Assembly: GCF_009905375.1 (NCBI RefSeq)
Contig: NC_133653.1
Span: 54,909,751 to 54,973,750 of the forward strand
Direction of reading: 5' to 3'
Length of the DNA stretch: 64,000 nucleotides
Source: Apium graveolens
Taxonomy: Eukaryota; Streptophyta; Magnoliopsida; Apiales; Apiaceae
The notes below the pieces were generated by a model that saw only the letters and a program-made list of their open reading frames with translations, made no database searches and was not told the DNA's origin. This document shows positions 33,351 through 45,624 of this stretch, in pieces. The first letter of the stretch is position 1, and each line of letters starts with the position of its first letter. A program made the position numbers and the translations under genes.

Positions 33351-35300
33351 TGGAGGCTGAACCTGTATCACAGAGCATATGGCAATATAGAGATAAAATG
33401 CACTTAAGATCTATAATGAATGAAAATTATGCATTTAATCTTTTGAGAGAAATGATGTACAATAGTGATTTCAAAAGATTTTAATAAAATAAGCAATCAC
33501 CAATGCAGAAAGAAGTTTGATTTTTCTCTTAAAGCTGTTTGAGTGCACCAGTCTGTTTTTATACCTAAAAAGATAAATGATTTGATAAGACACAGACTGA
33601 TGACCTAGCAGTATTAAGAAGAGAAAGAAAGATTTTGTCTTTCAATATGAATGAGTTTTTGTAAAAGCATTGATCACTTAGGGTAAATTCTAAGCAATTC
33701 TCATTCATGTCAAAAGCTCCATAATCTATCTTTATAAGATTATAATCAACAAAATTGTTTATTGATAAATAATCTTAATAAGACTGACTATGCTGCTAAT
33801 TTCGAATTGTAGTGAATCTGTTAGATGTAGCAACTCATATAAATCCACTAGAACTTAAAATCTCACAATTATCTGCAACAAAATATTAACAATATATCAT
33901 TGTCTAATACTTGTCAAGTACTTTCGATACCAATAATTATGTTGCATCCTATTTTAAATATTAAAATAAGATATCAATGAATTAAATACCAATTATCTAT
34001 CAAAAAGACATCAGCATTCAATTTCATATATCGCACAATTGTTAACTCCTAACAATTGTAATATCTCAAACAATATTGGTTCGATAAATAAAGCAACATT
34101 AACCAACATTGACTTGTTTGCGATCTTAGAAAAATATTCTAAGTTTCATATACTTTGATCCATTTAGTATTGCATCTATTATCAAAGTATTTAGGAATTT
34201 GCACATAAGTATAAAAATTATTCTAGGTGAACAACATATGGTTACTTCTAATAAAGCAAAATCTTCATTGACCATAGTTGTACTTCAAGAGATATTTTTA
34301 CACTTTTTATATTAGTATAAGTGACTGAGGATAAACATTGATTACTTAGAGGAGTTCAAAGTAATGTCACAAATATTAATACTTCACAATTAGTTCATAG
34401 TTAAACTCTTAACTAAATATCATTAACTGATATAAGTCAAGAAATTACACACAACTAATCATGCTACAATCATATTCTGATTTCAGTGAATTCTTGAGAT
34501 ATAAGCATTGCTAAATTCACTAAAACCAAAATCTCATAATTAACTTATAACACATAAGTTACCATCAATATACTAGATATCAATTGTTGACAGATTTAGT
34601 TATAATCAATCATGCTGCTTATTTATTTTAAGTTAGTTTGAATTATGGAGCAAATAAAATCATTGTTTTAATTTCCATAATCCAAACTACCCAAAATAAA
34701 TATTAAATAAATAAATAATAAATATCTATGAGTTAGATACTAGCACTTAAATATTTTCATAATTATCCTTGAATAATCACCAATAGGATATATGACTTAT
34801 ATACATGGCAATCACTCTCTGGGTAATTAGTAATTTTAGAAATATTTTCTAAGCATATAAAATATTGAGAGTTTTATACACATAACTTAGAAAATACTTC
34901 AAATTTCAGTATCAGTGATTTTAGAAATAAGCATTGATTACTTAAAATAAAAATTCTAAATAATATCACTAATAATAAAAGTACCACAATTATTCGTACA
35001 TGACTATGTTGCATATTATTTTAATATAATTCAAATAATGAGACTGATATGGAATGGAATTGTCTACAGTCATAATTTAAATCAATTAAAATAATATTCA
35101 AACTTACTGCTATAATACTTAACTACCACAAATGTATATGACATTGCAATCATGATAATCAAGATAGTAGCACTAAGTAAGAGGTAATGGGTTACTGATA
35201 AATTCACAAGTCCTTTAAATATTGAAGATTTAATACTTGTAAACTTATATGAAGAATTCCTTATATATGGGATTTCCAACTAATATGCAATGAATGATAT
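33351..35300. other. AT-rich spacer inside SIRE-C
   Basis: About 1.9 kb between third-ORF remnant and RNase H remnant, with no open frame of note. Short words such as AATTCACTAAAAC and TAAGCATTGAT recur loosely, but I see no clear tandem array. Confidence 0.5.
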
Positions 35301-38300
35301 CCCACACTTACAAACCAGTCTTGCAAAATTAACTTTAACAAGTGATTTAACAAGTTTTTCTGTAAGTGACTCTTTGACTAAAAGACATGCTCTCGAAAAA
35401 ATGATACCTGGTGTGAAGGTGCCTTGTCATAGAGTGTTTACATAGTTGTTGGATTTGAAGTTGTTTCCCATCATAACAAGAAATCAATCTTCTTCCATGA
35501 AGTTGACAGCTTCTAGATATGCTTCTCCTGTCACTTATGTTGACAGCTTCAGAGACGCGTCTCCTGTCTTTCTTACAACCTGCATAATCTGAATCTATAT
35601 AGCCAAACATATTAAGCATAATATCTTTAGGGTACTTTACTCCAGGAGTTGGTAGTCCCTTAAGATATCTAATAATCTTGTTAATAGCTATAAGATTGGA
35701 TTCTCTAGGATCTACTTAGAACCTTGCACTTTGGCATCTTGAGAACATTACATGTTGTCTATTAGCATTTGAGTAAAAGAGTGAGCTCGTCATACTTCTA
35801 TAGCTTGTCATTATACCTGATTTGCACTGATCAAGCTTTAGTGGTTTCTGTTGGTAAGTAGTCTTGGCATGTTCAGAATCTTCCAAATTTTGCATCTTCA
35901 AAATATCCTTAACTTACTTGTATTTCCATTATCCTTTTGGTTTACTTGTGCTCCTAAAAGAATTGTTCTTTTGGCTTGCTTAAGCTCCTAAAAGAATTAT
36001 CTTAATGGCTTGCTTGAAGTAATTTCAAAAAGAATTGTAACCTTTCCAACATGCTCCTCCATACCTACTCTGCAATTACTTTGCAAATAATCTTGCAAAA
36101 GTTTTTGTTAGTAGGCCAACATATAACATTATCATTATATCAAAGCACATATATAACATTATGTTTGTGCCTAATGATAAGATAGTTATTAATATGATGA
36201 CTCTACTAGTTCATATTAAACTATAACTTCAGTTAGAGTGCCATGCCATGTCCTTGACGATTGCTTGAGTAGTATACCAGTTCATACCAACCTGAAGTGA
36301 GCTTGTGAAGAAGAGATATACGTAGTCCAATAGATCTGCAACTGCAAAGTCCATGAACTGTTGTGCATTGACTTCCTCTTTTGACTCACCAACCAGGAGT
36401 GCACTTGTACACATCTACTAGAGTCCAATTCCAAGTGTAATGTGCATCAGGTGCCTGATATGTCATAATATCCTCAAGTCTCGTCACTGGTGCTATCTGT
36501 TAGATACTGCTTCTTTATAATAACCTAGCTTCCAGTTTGGCCTTGTCCCTCGTAGCAATGCCATTGTCATCCAGTTTGACTTCTGGTTATCCTTGTACCA
36601 ATTACAATATTATCATTTGGTTTGGATACCAGCTTCCCTACAATCTGCTTGCTGACTGATTGAGTTCATCTTGCTTTGCAATCACCCAATCAATCCGGAT
36701 CTATCAGAGCTTCTGTAACTTTCTTAGTTTCTTCTTCAGATAGAAAACTAGAGAAATAATCATTCACACTCAGTAGCCCTGCTAATCATAACTCCACCAT
36801 CTGGATCACTTAAGAACTAGACTCTGGGAATAATATAACTATCAAACCCTTTATTTCCGCAGATATGTTCTTATAGTGTCCTCTTGATTTTCAATGTGGT
36901 GTTGTGTGTGATTAGTTGATCCTTCTATTGCTCCCCCTAAGTTGTTGCTGGGATTTCCTGAAAATCCTTACCCTTGCTGACTGACTTCGTTGAAATAATG
37001 AGTTGTGTTATACACTGCCATTTCACTGCTTGGATATGAATCATCACTACCATCAATTTCTCCTTTAACAGCTTGGAGCAATGGAGTTGTTGAACTGTGC
37101 ACTTTGACTGTCTATCACCTTCTGTTGATCAACCACAAATGCCCTGTAGGTTGTAGACTCCACTGAGTAGCCATGGAAAATATCCTAACTGTAGAACATT
37201 CTCTCCAAACACTTTGAGGTTATCCAGTGTTTGCTTCTGTTGGCCATTAACTCATTAATGGTCTTCATGTATACATCCTGATCAAGACTTGATCTAACTT
37301 GTTGCAAACTATATTGACTACTTCAGCCCTTTGGTATTTAGAAAGTCTTGATTAGCTTGATATTTACCTTGTAGCTTTAATCAAGTTCCGGTTCTTCCTT
37401 TGAACCACTCCACTATGACACGAAGTTTCCAGTGCTGAATATGTCTCAAAATATTCTTGATGTTACAGATATTAATTAGAACTGCTTCCTGAATTCAGTC
37501 CCATTATTTGTCCACAAGATCATTTATTTTACAGTAGCTTCCAGCTTGATCTTCTTTGATGTGATCAATCACCATCTGTGATGTCTTGTCTTGAGAACGC
37601 ACGAACAACAACTTTGCTTGATAAGTGTAGTCAACCACCATCACTGAGGTATATCTTTACTTTTATATTATGTTGTCTTTGACTCCTCTTTCTGACATGC
37701 CTCACATTTATCATCTTCTGAATTCCAGATGAGGCAATCCTCTCACTAACCCCTTTTCACAAAAGAGTTCCTTGAGTTGATGTTCAAGGGTGAGAGCTTC
37801 TAATACCATAGCTAAACTTTTGTCAGATGAAGCTTTACAGTGGAAACCATTGACTTCACCCTTTTCAGAGTTTCCAGTCTAGCCACGAGCATTTCATTTC
37901 CTTACTTTAAGAAGAGCAAGCTTCTCAACCTTCCTGCTTCAGATGAGACACTAATCCTTCTTTGAATTGACATTTTGTCCTTTGATGCAGAACTGTCTGA
38001 TGAGAGGATTTGTGCCTTGATTCTCTAGCAAGAAGTTGCTTCAGTTGTTATCAATGACTCCAATAATTAGTTGTTATCAGTGATACCAATTGTTCAATTC
38101 ATGATGACATCCCTTTCTGCATAGCTTGTCCCGTAATGAAAATCTTTATTGTCATCTCCAAATATTATTGACGGAATAGCTTATGTCAATCACATTTGAT
38201 TGTGAGGCTCTTTCTTTGATCATATGCCTTGAGTATGAGTTACCAAGAATATATATGAATCAATTAACATGTTATGTCCTGCACTCACAAATAGATTAAC
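35301..38300 (-). pseudogene. SIRE-C pol remnant (integrase, RT, RNase H)
   Basis: Recognisable pieces in order on the minus strand: integrase GTEFRKQF (about 37500); RT start ALIDPDWIG (about 36705) and EVNAQQFMDF...LLDYVYLFF (36414-36229), which matches the fingers/palm region; the RT end MTSSLFYSNANRQHVMFSRC (about 35815-35730); RNase H GYIDSDYAGCKKDRR (about 35600) and RHLHTRYHFF. Many stops and frameshifts, no catalytic box complete. The assignment rests on block order and on SIRE-B as a guide. Confidence 0.75.
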
Positions 38301-39049
38301 AGTTCTTGGTACCCAACTTATCAGTTTGGGTCCAGATGGATTAGAGATATTATTATAAACAAAGATAACAACAGCTGCAACCTTATCATGCTAATTCTTA
38401 TCTTTGACTGACCATTTTCTCCATTTTACTGCCCTTGACAGAATTGTCTCTAGGCTAGGGGAAAAATGGTTCCAACCTTACATAAGGAGGACTAGCAGTA
38501 TTTGCCCTATTGTAATCCTAATCATGCTTTTCTTAAAATTAATGCAAGTACTAAGAGATACATTCATGGCATTGAAATAAGCAAGCATTGAATTGGGAAT
38601 ACATGACATTCATTCAGAAATATTACACATAAGAATTAAGCAATATAGGCATGATCTGGAACAAAATAGAATTAACAATTAAATCACTAACTCTATCTAC
38701 TCCAATCATGTTGATGAATCTCATCTAGCTATCTCAATCCAAATATAAACTAATACACCTTAACAAACAATTCAGATCAAATGAATAAATCACATTGTAA
38801 TAGGATATAGAGAGTAAGCATTAACAAAGGTCTTATATGCTGGAAAAACATATACCTCACTAACATGTTCAACAAATATTCAAACAATTATTTAAGATCA
38901 TCTAATGTAACATGCACAAGTTAAACATCAATCTTAGTTACCAGAAAATAATCTAGTGAACTAGTTCAGCATTATCTATGTGTGATGCTATCATGCTTGT
39001 GCGAGTGTTAAACATTTAAACACTAAGATCTTATCATGCATTGAATATT

Positions 39050-39940
39050 GAGAATAAGATATTGCAGTGGTTTAAGAAATTGAAACCTGAGATATGTGAG
39101 TTGGACCATCTTCAGAGATTGCTATGAAAGCAAGATATTCATGATTCTCGTCATCTGATTCATCCCAACTCTTTCCCGTGCACTATAAGTTTTGACTGGA
39201 TGCTTCCCTAAGAAAACATTCCACTTTTGTCACAGTTCTTCAACTAAATCCCTACTCATCCTTGTTTGTCAAACTTCTTGTTCCGTTGTAGCAAAACCCT
39301 TAATAGTTACTTGACACATATGTCTTGTCATAACTGTAGCTATCAAATCTCATATATGTCCCAATCTCAGTCTTGTAATCAACCCTTGAACTGAGTCCGT
39401 AAGAATCTCTGCTTCGGAATAGATAGGCTTGATCCTTGGATGTAGCTTATGTATTCCTTGTGAATCTGATACGACCAAACTTCCCCGATATCAGTAACTC
39501 TTACATTCTGTCCTGATGTTCCAACTATACTGCATGTAACTGAGATGTTTGTTTGTCCCCATTATTCTCTCTGACCTCCACAATTTATGTCTGTATGATC
39601 TCATTGATTCCCGTATAAATATAGCATTGGTACAAACCACTGTGTGACTGTATAATCTGAAATCATAGAGTTGTCTTAAAATATTCGAGAAAAATTGTAC
39701 CCGTAGAAATTTCATTCAATTCATGCGTCTGAAAACACAGTGGTATCCTATGGAGTAAGGCTTTGAGGAAGTTCCACAATTTTCGTCTGTAGGTCTTGAA
39801 ATCAGTTCCATTGGGAAAAAAACCATTTACTATAAATTCGGTGTTCGGAAATTTTCCGTCTGAATAGCACATGGTCTTCGTTTTTTTCAAAAGATTAAAA
39901 TCCACTTTAAAAGCCCGGAGAAATCCTGAGTCTACCAATA
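39050..39940 (-). pseudogene. SIRE-C gag remnant
   Basis: Short open stretches at 39938-39663 and 39715-39491 and an acidic piece near 39190-39100 (WDESDDENHEYLAF on the minus strand) that matches the position and character of the acidic end of SIRE-type gag. Zinc knuckle not readable. The assignment is mainly by position. Confidence 0.45.
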
Positions 39941-40882
39941 CCTGAGTACCCTTAATTTAATATTTAAGAGAAATTTAAATTTCCAATATTTTTAATTTTC
40001 TTATAAAAAAATTAATAAAAATTAAATATTTACGTAAAATCTAATTTTCAAGAATTTCAAATTTTCTTAAAAATTAAATAAAACATAAATTATTATCTAA
40101 AAAAAAATAAATTAAAGAAATTTAAATTTATGAAAAAACAAATAAATCAGAAATAATTAAATAGAAATTTTCCTTAAATTGTGCGGCGACTACAGGTTCT
40201 ATGGCGACTCCTTCCATTAGCTGTTACAATCCTGTGGCGACCACTGGCAAATCCATTACCTTCTTTGCTGAACAAACATGAATAATAAAATGCATTTGAT
40301 TTCTTTTATATACGGACAGAAGCCAACAGCAGGAGACAAGGGAGTATACGCACGCGGTAACACACAAAGAAGGGGTCGCCAGACGTGCGTTATACGCGCG
40401 CGTGAGAGAGAAAAACAGCCGCCTTTCTTTGTTTAATTTTGTTTCTTTGTATACACAGATGGGTCCCGCGAGTTTTCTTTTCTCCTTGCTTGTTTTCTAC
40501 ACCCGCCTTTCTATTTTACTTCATTTCCAAATCCAAAATGGCAGGTATAATTCCGAGGAGGGGAAAAATAGTTGCTTGGTTTCTTTACTCTGTTGTAAAC
40601 TAATGAAAAAACCAAATGGCACCTTAAATCCTGAAATACTAATTTAAATTTATAATTTTTATTTACTAAAATTTAAATAATAAATTTATTTAATTCAAAT
40701 TTATAAAATAACTTTATTTTAAATAAATTCATAAAATAAACTTATTCAAGTTTAAATTATAAATTCATTTAAATAAATTTATAAAATAAATTTTCCAAAT
40801 TAAATTTATAAAATAAATTTATGTAAATGCAAATTAATAAAATAAATAAATTTCTGGATCCTGATTTGTGTATCAATCAATC
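39941..40882 (-). other. SIRE-C leader
   Basis: Region between PBS and gag remnant. AT-rich parts flank a GC-richer core at 40180-40420 that has GGCGAC words like those of the LTR and several CGCG sites. No gene supported; the small plus-strand frame at 40402-40647 is not convincing. Confidence 0.5.
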
Positions 40883-40895
40883 AGCTCTGATACCA
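40883..40895 (-). other. SIRE-C primer-binding site
   Basis: The minus strand reads TGGTATCAGAGCT two bases inside the LTR; complementary to initiator tRNA-Met. Confidence 0.9.
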
Positions 40896-40897
40896 AT

Positions 40898-42792
40898 TGT
40901 TAGGTCTCGAATTCTCGTAGAAGGGGGGTTGAATACGATAATCACTAAATTAAAAATTCTTTCGAATCTTTAGCGGATAAAATATTTAGTGCTCGGTTAG
41001 TGGTTTCGCGTTCTTGAGAGGAATGGTGTTTGGAACAATAAAAGGAGGAACACAAAATATTCGGGAAAATATATATTCGTATATAAATCCTCGAGGGTGT
41101 TGCTACACTCCGGTAAATAAAATAACCGGCTACAATCTAAAAACAACAAAGTTCCTAGCTACTACAAAGATTTACAAATCAAATCCTATACAATAATTTA
41201 GCTTTTGTTTGTACTAGGATTTAATTACCGGGTAACGATTATAATGCCCCTAAGAATATACAAGAATTAAATCGGGCATTATAACGTTACTCCGGTGAGA
41301 AGTTAAACGGATATTCAAGTAGCTTGAACTCCACTGTAAATCTCCGCTTCTTGTTTTATTAGCTCTTTTTTTGTTGGAGAAGAAGATAAACAATACTCAT
41401 TTAGATCTGCTGCAAAGTGTAGACTTTATACACAATAAAATTGTGTGGCTGAGAATTGAGGAGCTATGTGGCGACTACTTTTTCTGTGACGACGGGCTGT
41501 GTGGCGACATGGGAGCTTGTTAATCTGTGTGGCGACACCTGCTTATTTACTAATACAAATAACAAGAGTTTAAATAAATTAACTCCCATGTTGCGACCAC
41601 AGGGGTTACTAGTACTGAAAACAAAACTAAGTAATACTTATGTAGCGACAGGGGTGAGAGAAATCATGTGACGACATCCAAGTACATGTTAATGTACTTA
41701 ACCAAAAAAAACAAAAACATGTACACGTTTTTGTTATACTTTTATTTATTTTGTTTCCTTTTTATTTTCTTTTTATTTTTGTTTTCTTTTCTTTTTTTTG
41801 TTTCTTTTCTTTTTCTCTTTTTTTTTGTTTCTTTTTTTTTTCTCTTTTTTTTGTTTCTTTTCTTTTTCTCTTTTTTTTTGTTTCTTTTTTTTTCTCTTTT
41901 TTTTGTTTCTTTTCTTTTTTAAGTTTAAAATGTAATTAAATTAATTTATAAAATAAACTTAAATATAACTTATATAAATAAACTAATTTAGATTTATAAA
42001 ATAAATTTATTTAAAGTTTATAAGATAAATCATTTTAAGTTTATTAAATAAATTATATTAAAGTCCATTAAATAATTTATTTAATTTAACAATTAAACTT
42101 TGAGTTTCGCCAGTCCCCTGAGTTGTTTATCTGTATACCCCGCGCACCTCTTCTCGTACTTTAACAAATAAACGTTCAATCCAAGTACGTTCCCCAACTT
42201 AACAATCCTTCTATAAATAATACTCAGATTCCTTTCACGAGTTGTTGACGCCTAGTGCAGCTGGTCTGGTTCACAGACGACTAACCCCGATTCAGGTCTT
42301 CGTATTATAGTCTTGATTACATTGTTAAGTTTGCCTCAACTTTATTGCTTCAGACACTGACTGTCAATAAACAACTGTACTTTCACTGAAATCCTTTCTG
42401 GTAATTTAGACAACGTCTTCATTAACCTCTGTCTATACCCTGTCTTCAATTTTTCAGATTCCTATACTTCGAACACTGTCTATCTTCAATCAATGTCAAT
42501 ACACTGAAATCTTCCGGTAGCACCTGTATATTGAATCTTCAACATTTCTGAAACCCTGAAAGTCTTTAACCTTTGTTCTTCACTGAGGCATGATCATATT
42601 AATAAACTTCTTTCAGTGACCTGTCAGAGACTTCAGGCCTTCTTCTAATCTTCCGATTCTTTGTATTTGCCTTGTCTTCATTCTTCCTGATTTCTTGTGT
42701 AGACGTAGTATTATTAACCTGTCATGTTCTAGTATTGTTATTGTGTTGAGTTATCACGTAACTGTTCATACAACTACGCAGTCTCACTAACA
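40898..42792 (-). repeat. SIRE-C 5' LTR
   Basis: 1,895 bp, TGTTAGGTCTCG...CACTAACA. It is about 50 bp longer than the 3' LTR, mostly through a longer T-rich microsatellite (41750-41920), plus a small duplication near 42731 (AGTATTGTTATTGTG). Confidence 0.9.
41750..41920. repeat. T-rich (TTTCTTTTTGT)n microsatellite in SIRE-C 5' LTR
   Basis: Repeating TTTTTTTGTTTCTTTTCTTTT-like units, expanded relative to the 3' LTR copy (30355-30472). Frames of Phe/Leu/Ser seen here are artefacts of the repeat. Confidence 0.9.
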
Positions 42793-44340
42793 CAAATGAA
42801 TGTGGCAGCCACCTGCCGCCGCATGGAGGCATTGCGGCAGCCCCCGCAATGTGCCAATGCGGCAACTCCAGAATTAATATATTTTTCAAAGTTAAATATT
42901 AGTTTTATTTTAAAATAATTGTAAAATAATAGATACAAAAATATATAAATAATTTTAATTTATGTTTAAATTTATAATTTATTTATTTATTGGTTATTAT
43001 GTTTTTATTTTGTATTTATTATTTATATTAATAAATTATTTATTTTAATAAATTAAATTACAAATTGCTGAACACATCTCCAACAATGTTTTATTGCTGG
43101 AGTGATCCATTAAAGATGACCACCAATTAGCTTCTGGAGCCATTAAGGAAGAGTCATTGCCGGAGGACGTTGTTTTAAATGTAACGGTTCTTGCCAACTT
43201 TAATTTTTCTAATTTATTTTTTTTGTTAAAAATGAATTTTTAAATATTTTTTCGAACTTACATTTTGATATTTTTGAATTAATATTTTAAACTAAAATAT
43301 TTAAATTAAATATTGAATTTAAAATTTTTGAGTGAATAAGTATTTTTTAATTATTTGTTCGAAATAGTATTTTCGAATTTTTATTATAATGGAATATTGT
43401 GAGTTTTATGTTTTTTTTTTATTTTTTCTTGTACTTGTCCAATTTAATTTATCAATTTTTAATTTATATTAAACGAATATAATGCTAAAAATTGAAAATG
43501 TGGAAAACTTAAAAAAAAATTATCGATTTTTCGTTACCTATAAAAAAATATAAAACAACTCAGCCCCAGGAATATTAAACATTTTTTTCGTAACAAATTA
43601 AAAAAATACTCTCTGCTACCTACAACATTATTTCATTGCAGTTAGTGCAATGAAACATTGTTGTAGGTGGCTCTTTAATCGCCCGCCACAATATTTTATA
43701 TATGTTGGGGCTGCGCCGAACACCTCCCGGAATTTTTATTATTATTTGTCCTCATTTGTTTTTTTAAAATTAAAAACTGTTTATAAAAAAATATGTAATT
43801 CATCATAACTTCATTAAACGGTACAAATGTGTTATTATACATAATTTTGACATATTTTATATTTAAATTAAAATAGTTTGATTAGAATTTACTCAAAAAA
43901 GTTTTATAAAAGACGACACATTTCGATCAATAAATAATCATACTTCCAATACTTCATTCATACATTTCAATTATTATCTTCGGTTTTTTATTTTGTTCAT
44001 TAAAACTAATATTTTAATTATTTTTCCGATTATATATCTAAATTATTTTTAAATTTTTAACTCATTATACAATTGATAATAAATGAGAAATAGTAATAAA
44101 ATTAGAAAATATAGAACAAATGTTGTTAAAATTAATTATATATTTTCTAACTCTGTTATTATCAAAAAAAATTAATTCATTAAAATATGATTTTTTATTA
44201 TTTTAGAAATTAAATAAAAACAGAGCTCCTTCCGCATTATTTCATTACGACACGTACCTCCCGCAATCTGCTGCAATGAAATAATGTGGGGCATCTAATG
44301 GTTACTACAACCATCCGGGGTTGTGGCCAAAACTCTTTTT
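42793..44340. other. AT-rich region with three related hairpins
   Basis: No gene. Foldbacks: 42838-42859 (CATTGCGG/CCGCAATG), 43619-43667 (22-bp arms CCTACAACATTATTTCATTGCA with two mismatches, loop GTTAG) and about 44237-44285 (CATTATTTCATT/AATGAAATAATG, 12-bp perfect arms). All lie in GC-richer islands and share CATT...AATG words, suggesting pieces of one unclassified foldback or MITE family. Confidence 0.5.
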
Positions 44341-44362
44341 TTTTAAATAAATATCTATACAA

Positions 44363-44420
44363 GGCAAAATGGCGTAGCGGGCCAGGCTCATGACCAAGTT
44401 CGATTCCTGGCTTTGCCCTT
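44363..44420 (+). other. tRNA-like fragment
   Basis: It contains an A-box-like TGGCGTAGCGGG, a B-box-like GTTCGATTCC and complementary ends GGCAAA/TTTGCC, but is only about 56 bases, too short for a full cloverleaf. Either a decayed tRNA or part of a tRNA-derived SINE. Not called as a functional tRNA. Confidence 0.3.
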
Positions 44421-44483
44421 TATTTATTAAAATAATCCTTTAACCTGTTTTTCCTCTAAAATAAAATTAAAAAGGGAAAATGG

Positions 44484-45565
44484 ATTTTTTTGTCACTGTT
44501 TTTAGGAACTTACCAGTTAATTATTATTTTTTTCTTTTACTCTATAATGCTAGGTTCGTATTTGTTTTTAGTCACTAACGTTATGTTCGGATTTAATTAT
44601 TAGCATTATGTCAATTTTTGGTAAAATTATTAAAATATAGTGGTAGTCTGTAATATTTTAATGATATGATATAGGTATATATCTTTATATATAGCACTCC
44701 ATATGTCCCCAAGACGTTTACCTTGGTGATGATAGTTTGACAAACATTTTAAGTTTCCTAAAAGATGTAGTTTCATGAATTGTTTTTAATTTTTTTTCTT
44801 CTAAATAATAATTTAACGTTTAAATTTTTATATATAAAAAAAATCTTAAAAATAAGTTATCAAACTATGTTTTAAAGATAAATATCTTGTGATAGTTGTT
44901 TGATTTAATACCAAATTCATATTATTACAACATTATTATATTTTTGTGTTTATATATATACTTGTTTCACAATTCTATTAGAATGGATGAGTTTATAGTT
45001 TTGATTTTGGGTCGGTAAGAATTGCATGAAGGAGTTGTGATTGGTGATTTCATTGGCTTTTTGAATGTGTCGTTTGGTAAAATATTGATATGTATTTTTA
45101 TTTTTTTATTTCCCAATAATTTTAGTACGGATTGCGATGGTTCTTCCTAATAATTTTGGTTTTGAGCTTAGTATCCCACCTAAAAAGTAACAGACGTATA
45201 TAAACTGATTTTATACGTTTGTTTACAATGTATATACATCTGTGTTTTACCAGATATTTAAAACAACAATATGCGTCCTTCCTATAACATACGTATATAA
45301 TTCAGACATTATATGACTCCTCCATATGCATCTAGCAAACTCAGACACATTTAAGCTTTCTTATAAGACACATATAATAGTTTTTGTACTAGTTATCACT
45401 ATATTTTAATAATGCTATAGAAAATTGACAAAATACTAATAATCAAATCCGGACCTAACGTTATTGACTAAAAAAAATCCGAACCTAACATTAGTGAGTA
45501 AAATAAAAAAAATTACAGTTGAATGGTAAGTTTCTAAACGCACGGTAAGTTCGAGTTAAAAAAAT
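44484..45565. mobile_element. Long-TIR foldback DNA transposon upstream of the Nudix gene
   Basis: The left arm (about 44484-44650) and right arm (about 45391-45565) are inverted copies of each other over some 170 bases. Matching blocks include AGGAACTTACC/GGTAAGTTTCT, TAGTCACTAACGTTA/TAACGTTATTGACTA, ATGTCAATTTT/AAAATTGACAAAA and ATTAAAATATAGTG/CACTATATTTTAAT. The middle (about 740 bp) has no transposase frame. Exact ends and target duplication are not resolved. Its right arm ends about 60 bp before the Nudix ATG. Confidence 0.75.
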
Positions 45566-45624
45566 AAGAATATATTTAGACAACCAACTAAACTAGTAAC
45601 CAAGAAGTTCAGTTCAGCTAGTTC

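Larger units (their letters stand above)
29490..42792 (-). mobile_element. SIRE-C: strongly decayed SIRE/Maximus-type Ty1/copia element
   Basis: 13.3 kb, with direct LTRs at both ends and flanking bases TAAAT (29485-29489) and CAAAT (42793-42797), a 5-bp duplication with one change. The PBS is at the right, so the element is on the minus strand. The interior still aligns in order with gag, integrase, RT, RNase H and a third ORF, but every part is full of stops and frameshifts. Likely a dead copy, perhaps once moved in trans. Confidence 0.88.

Noticed and set aside
40402..40647. 81-residue protein in the SIRE-C leader
   Set aside because: Low-complexity, no family features, lies between PBS and gag of a decayed element.
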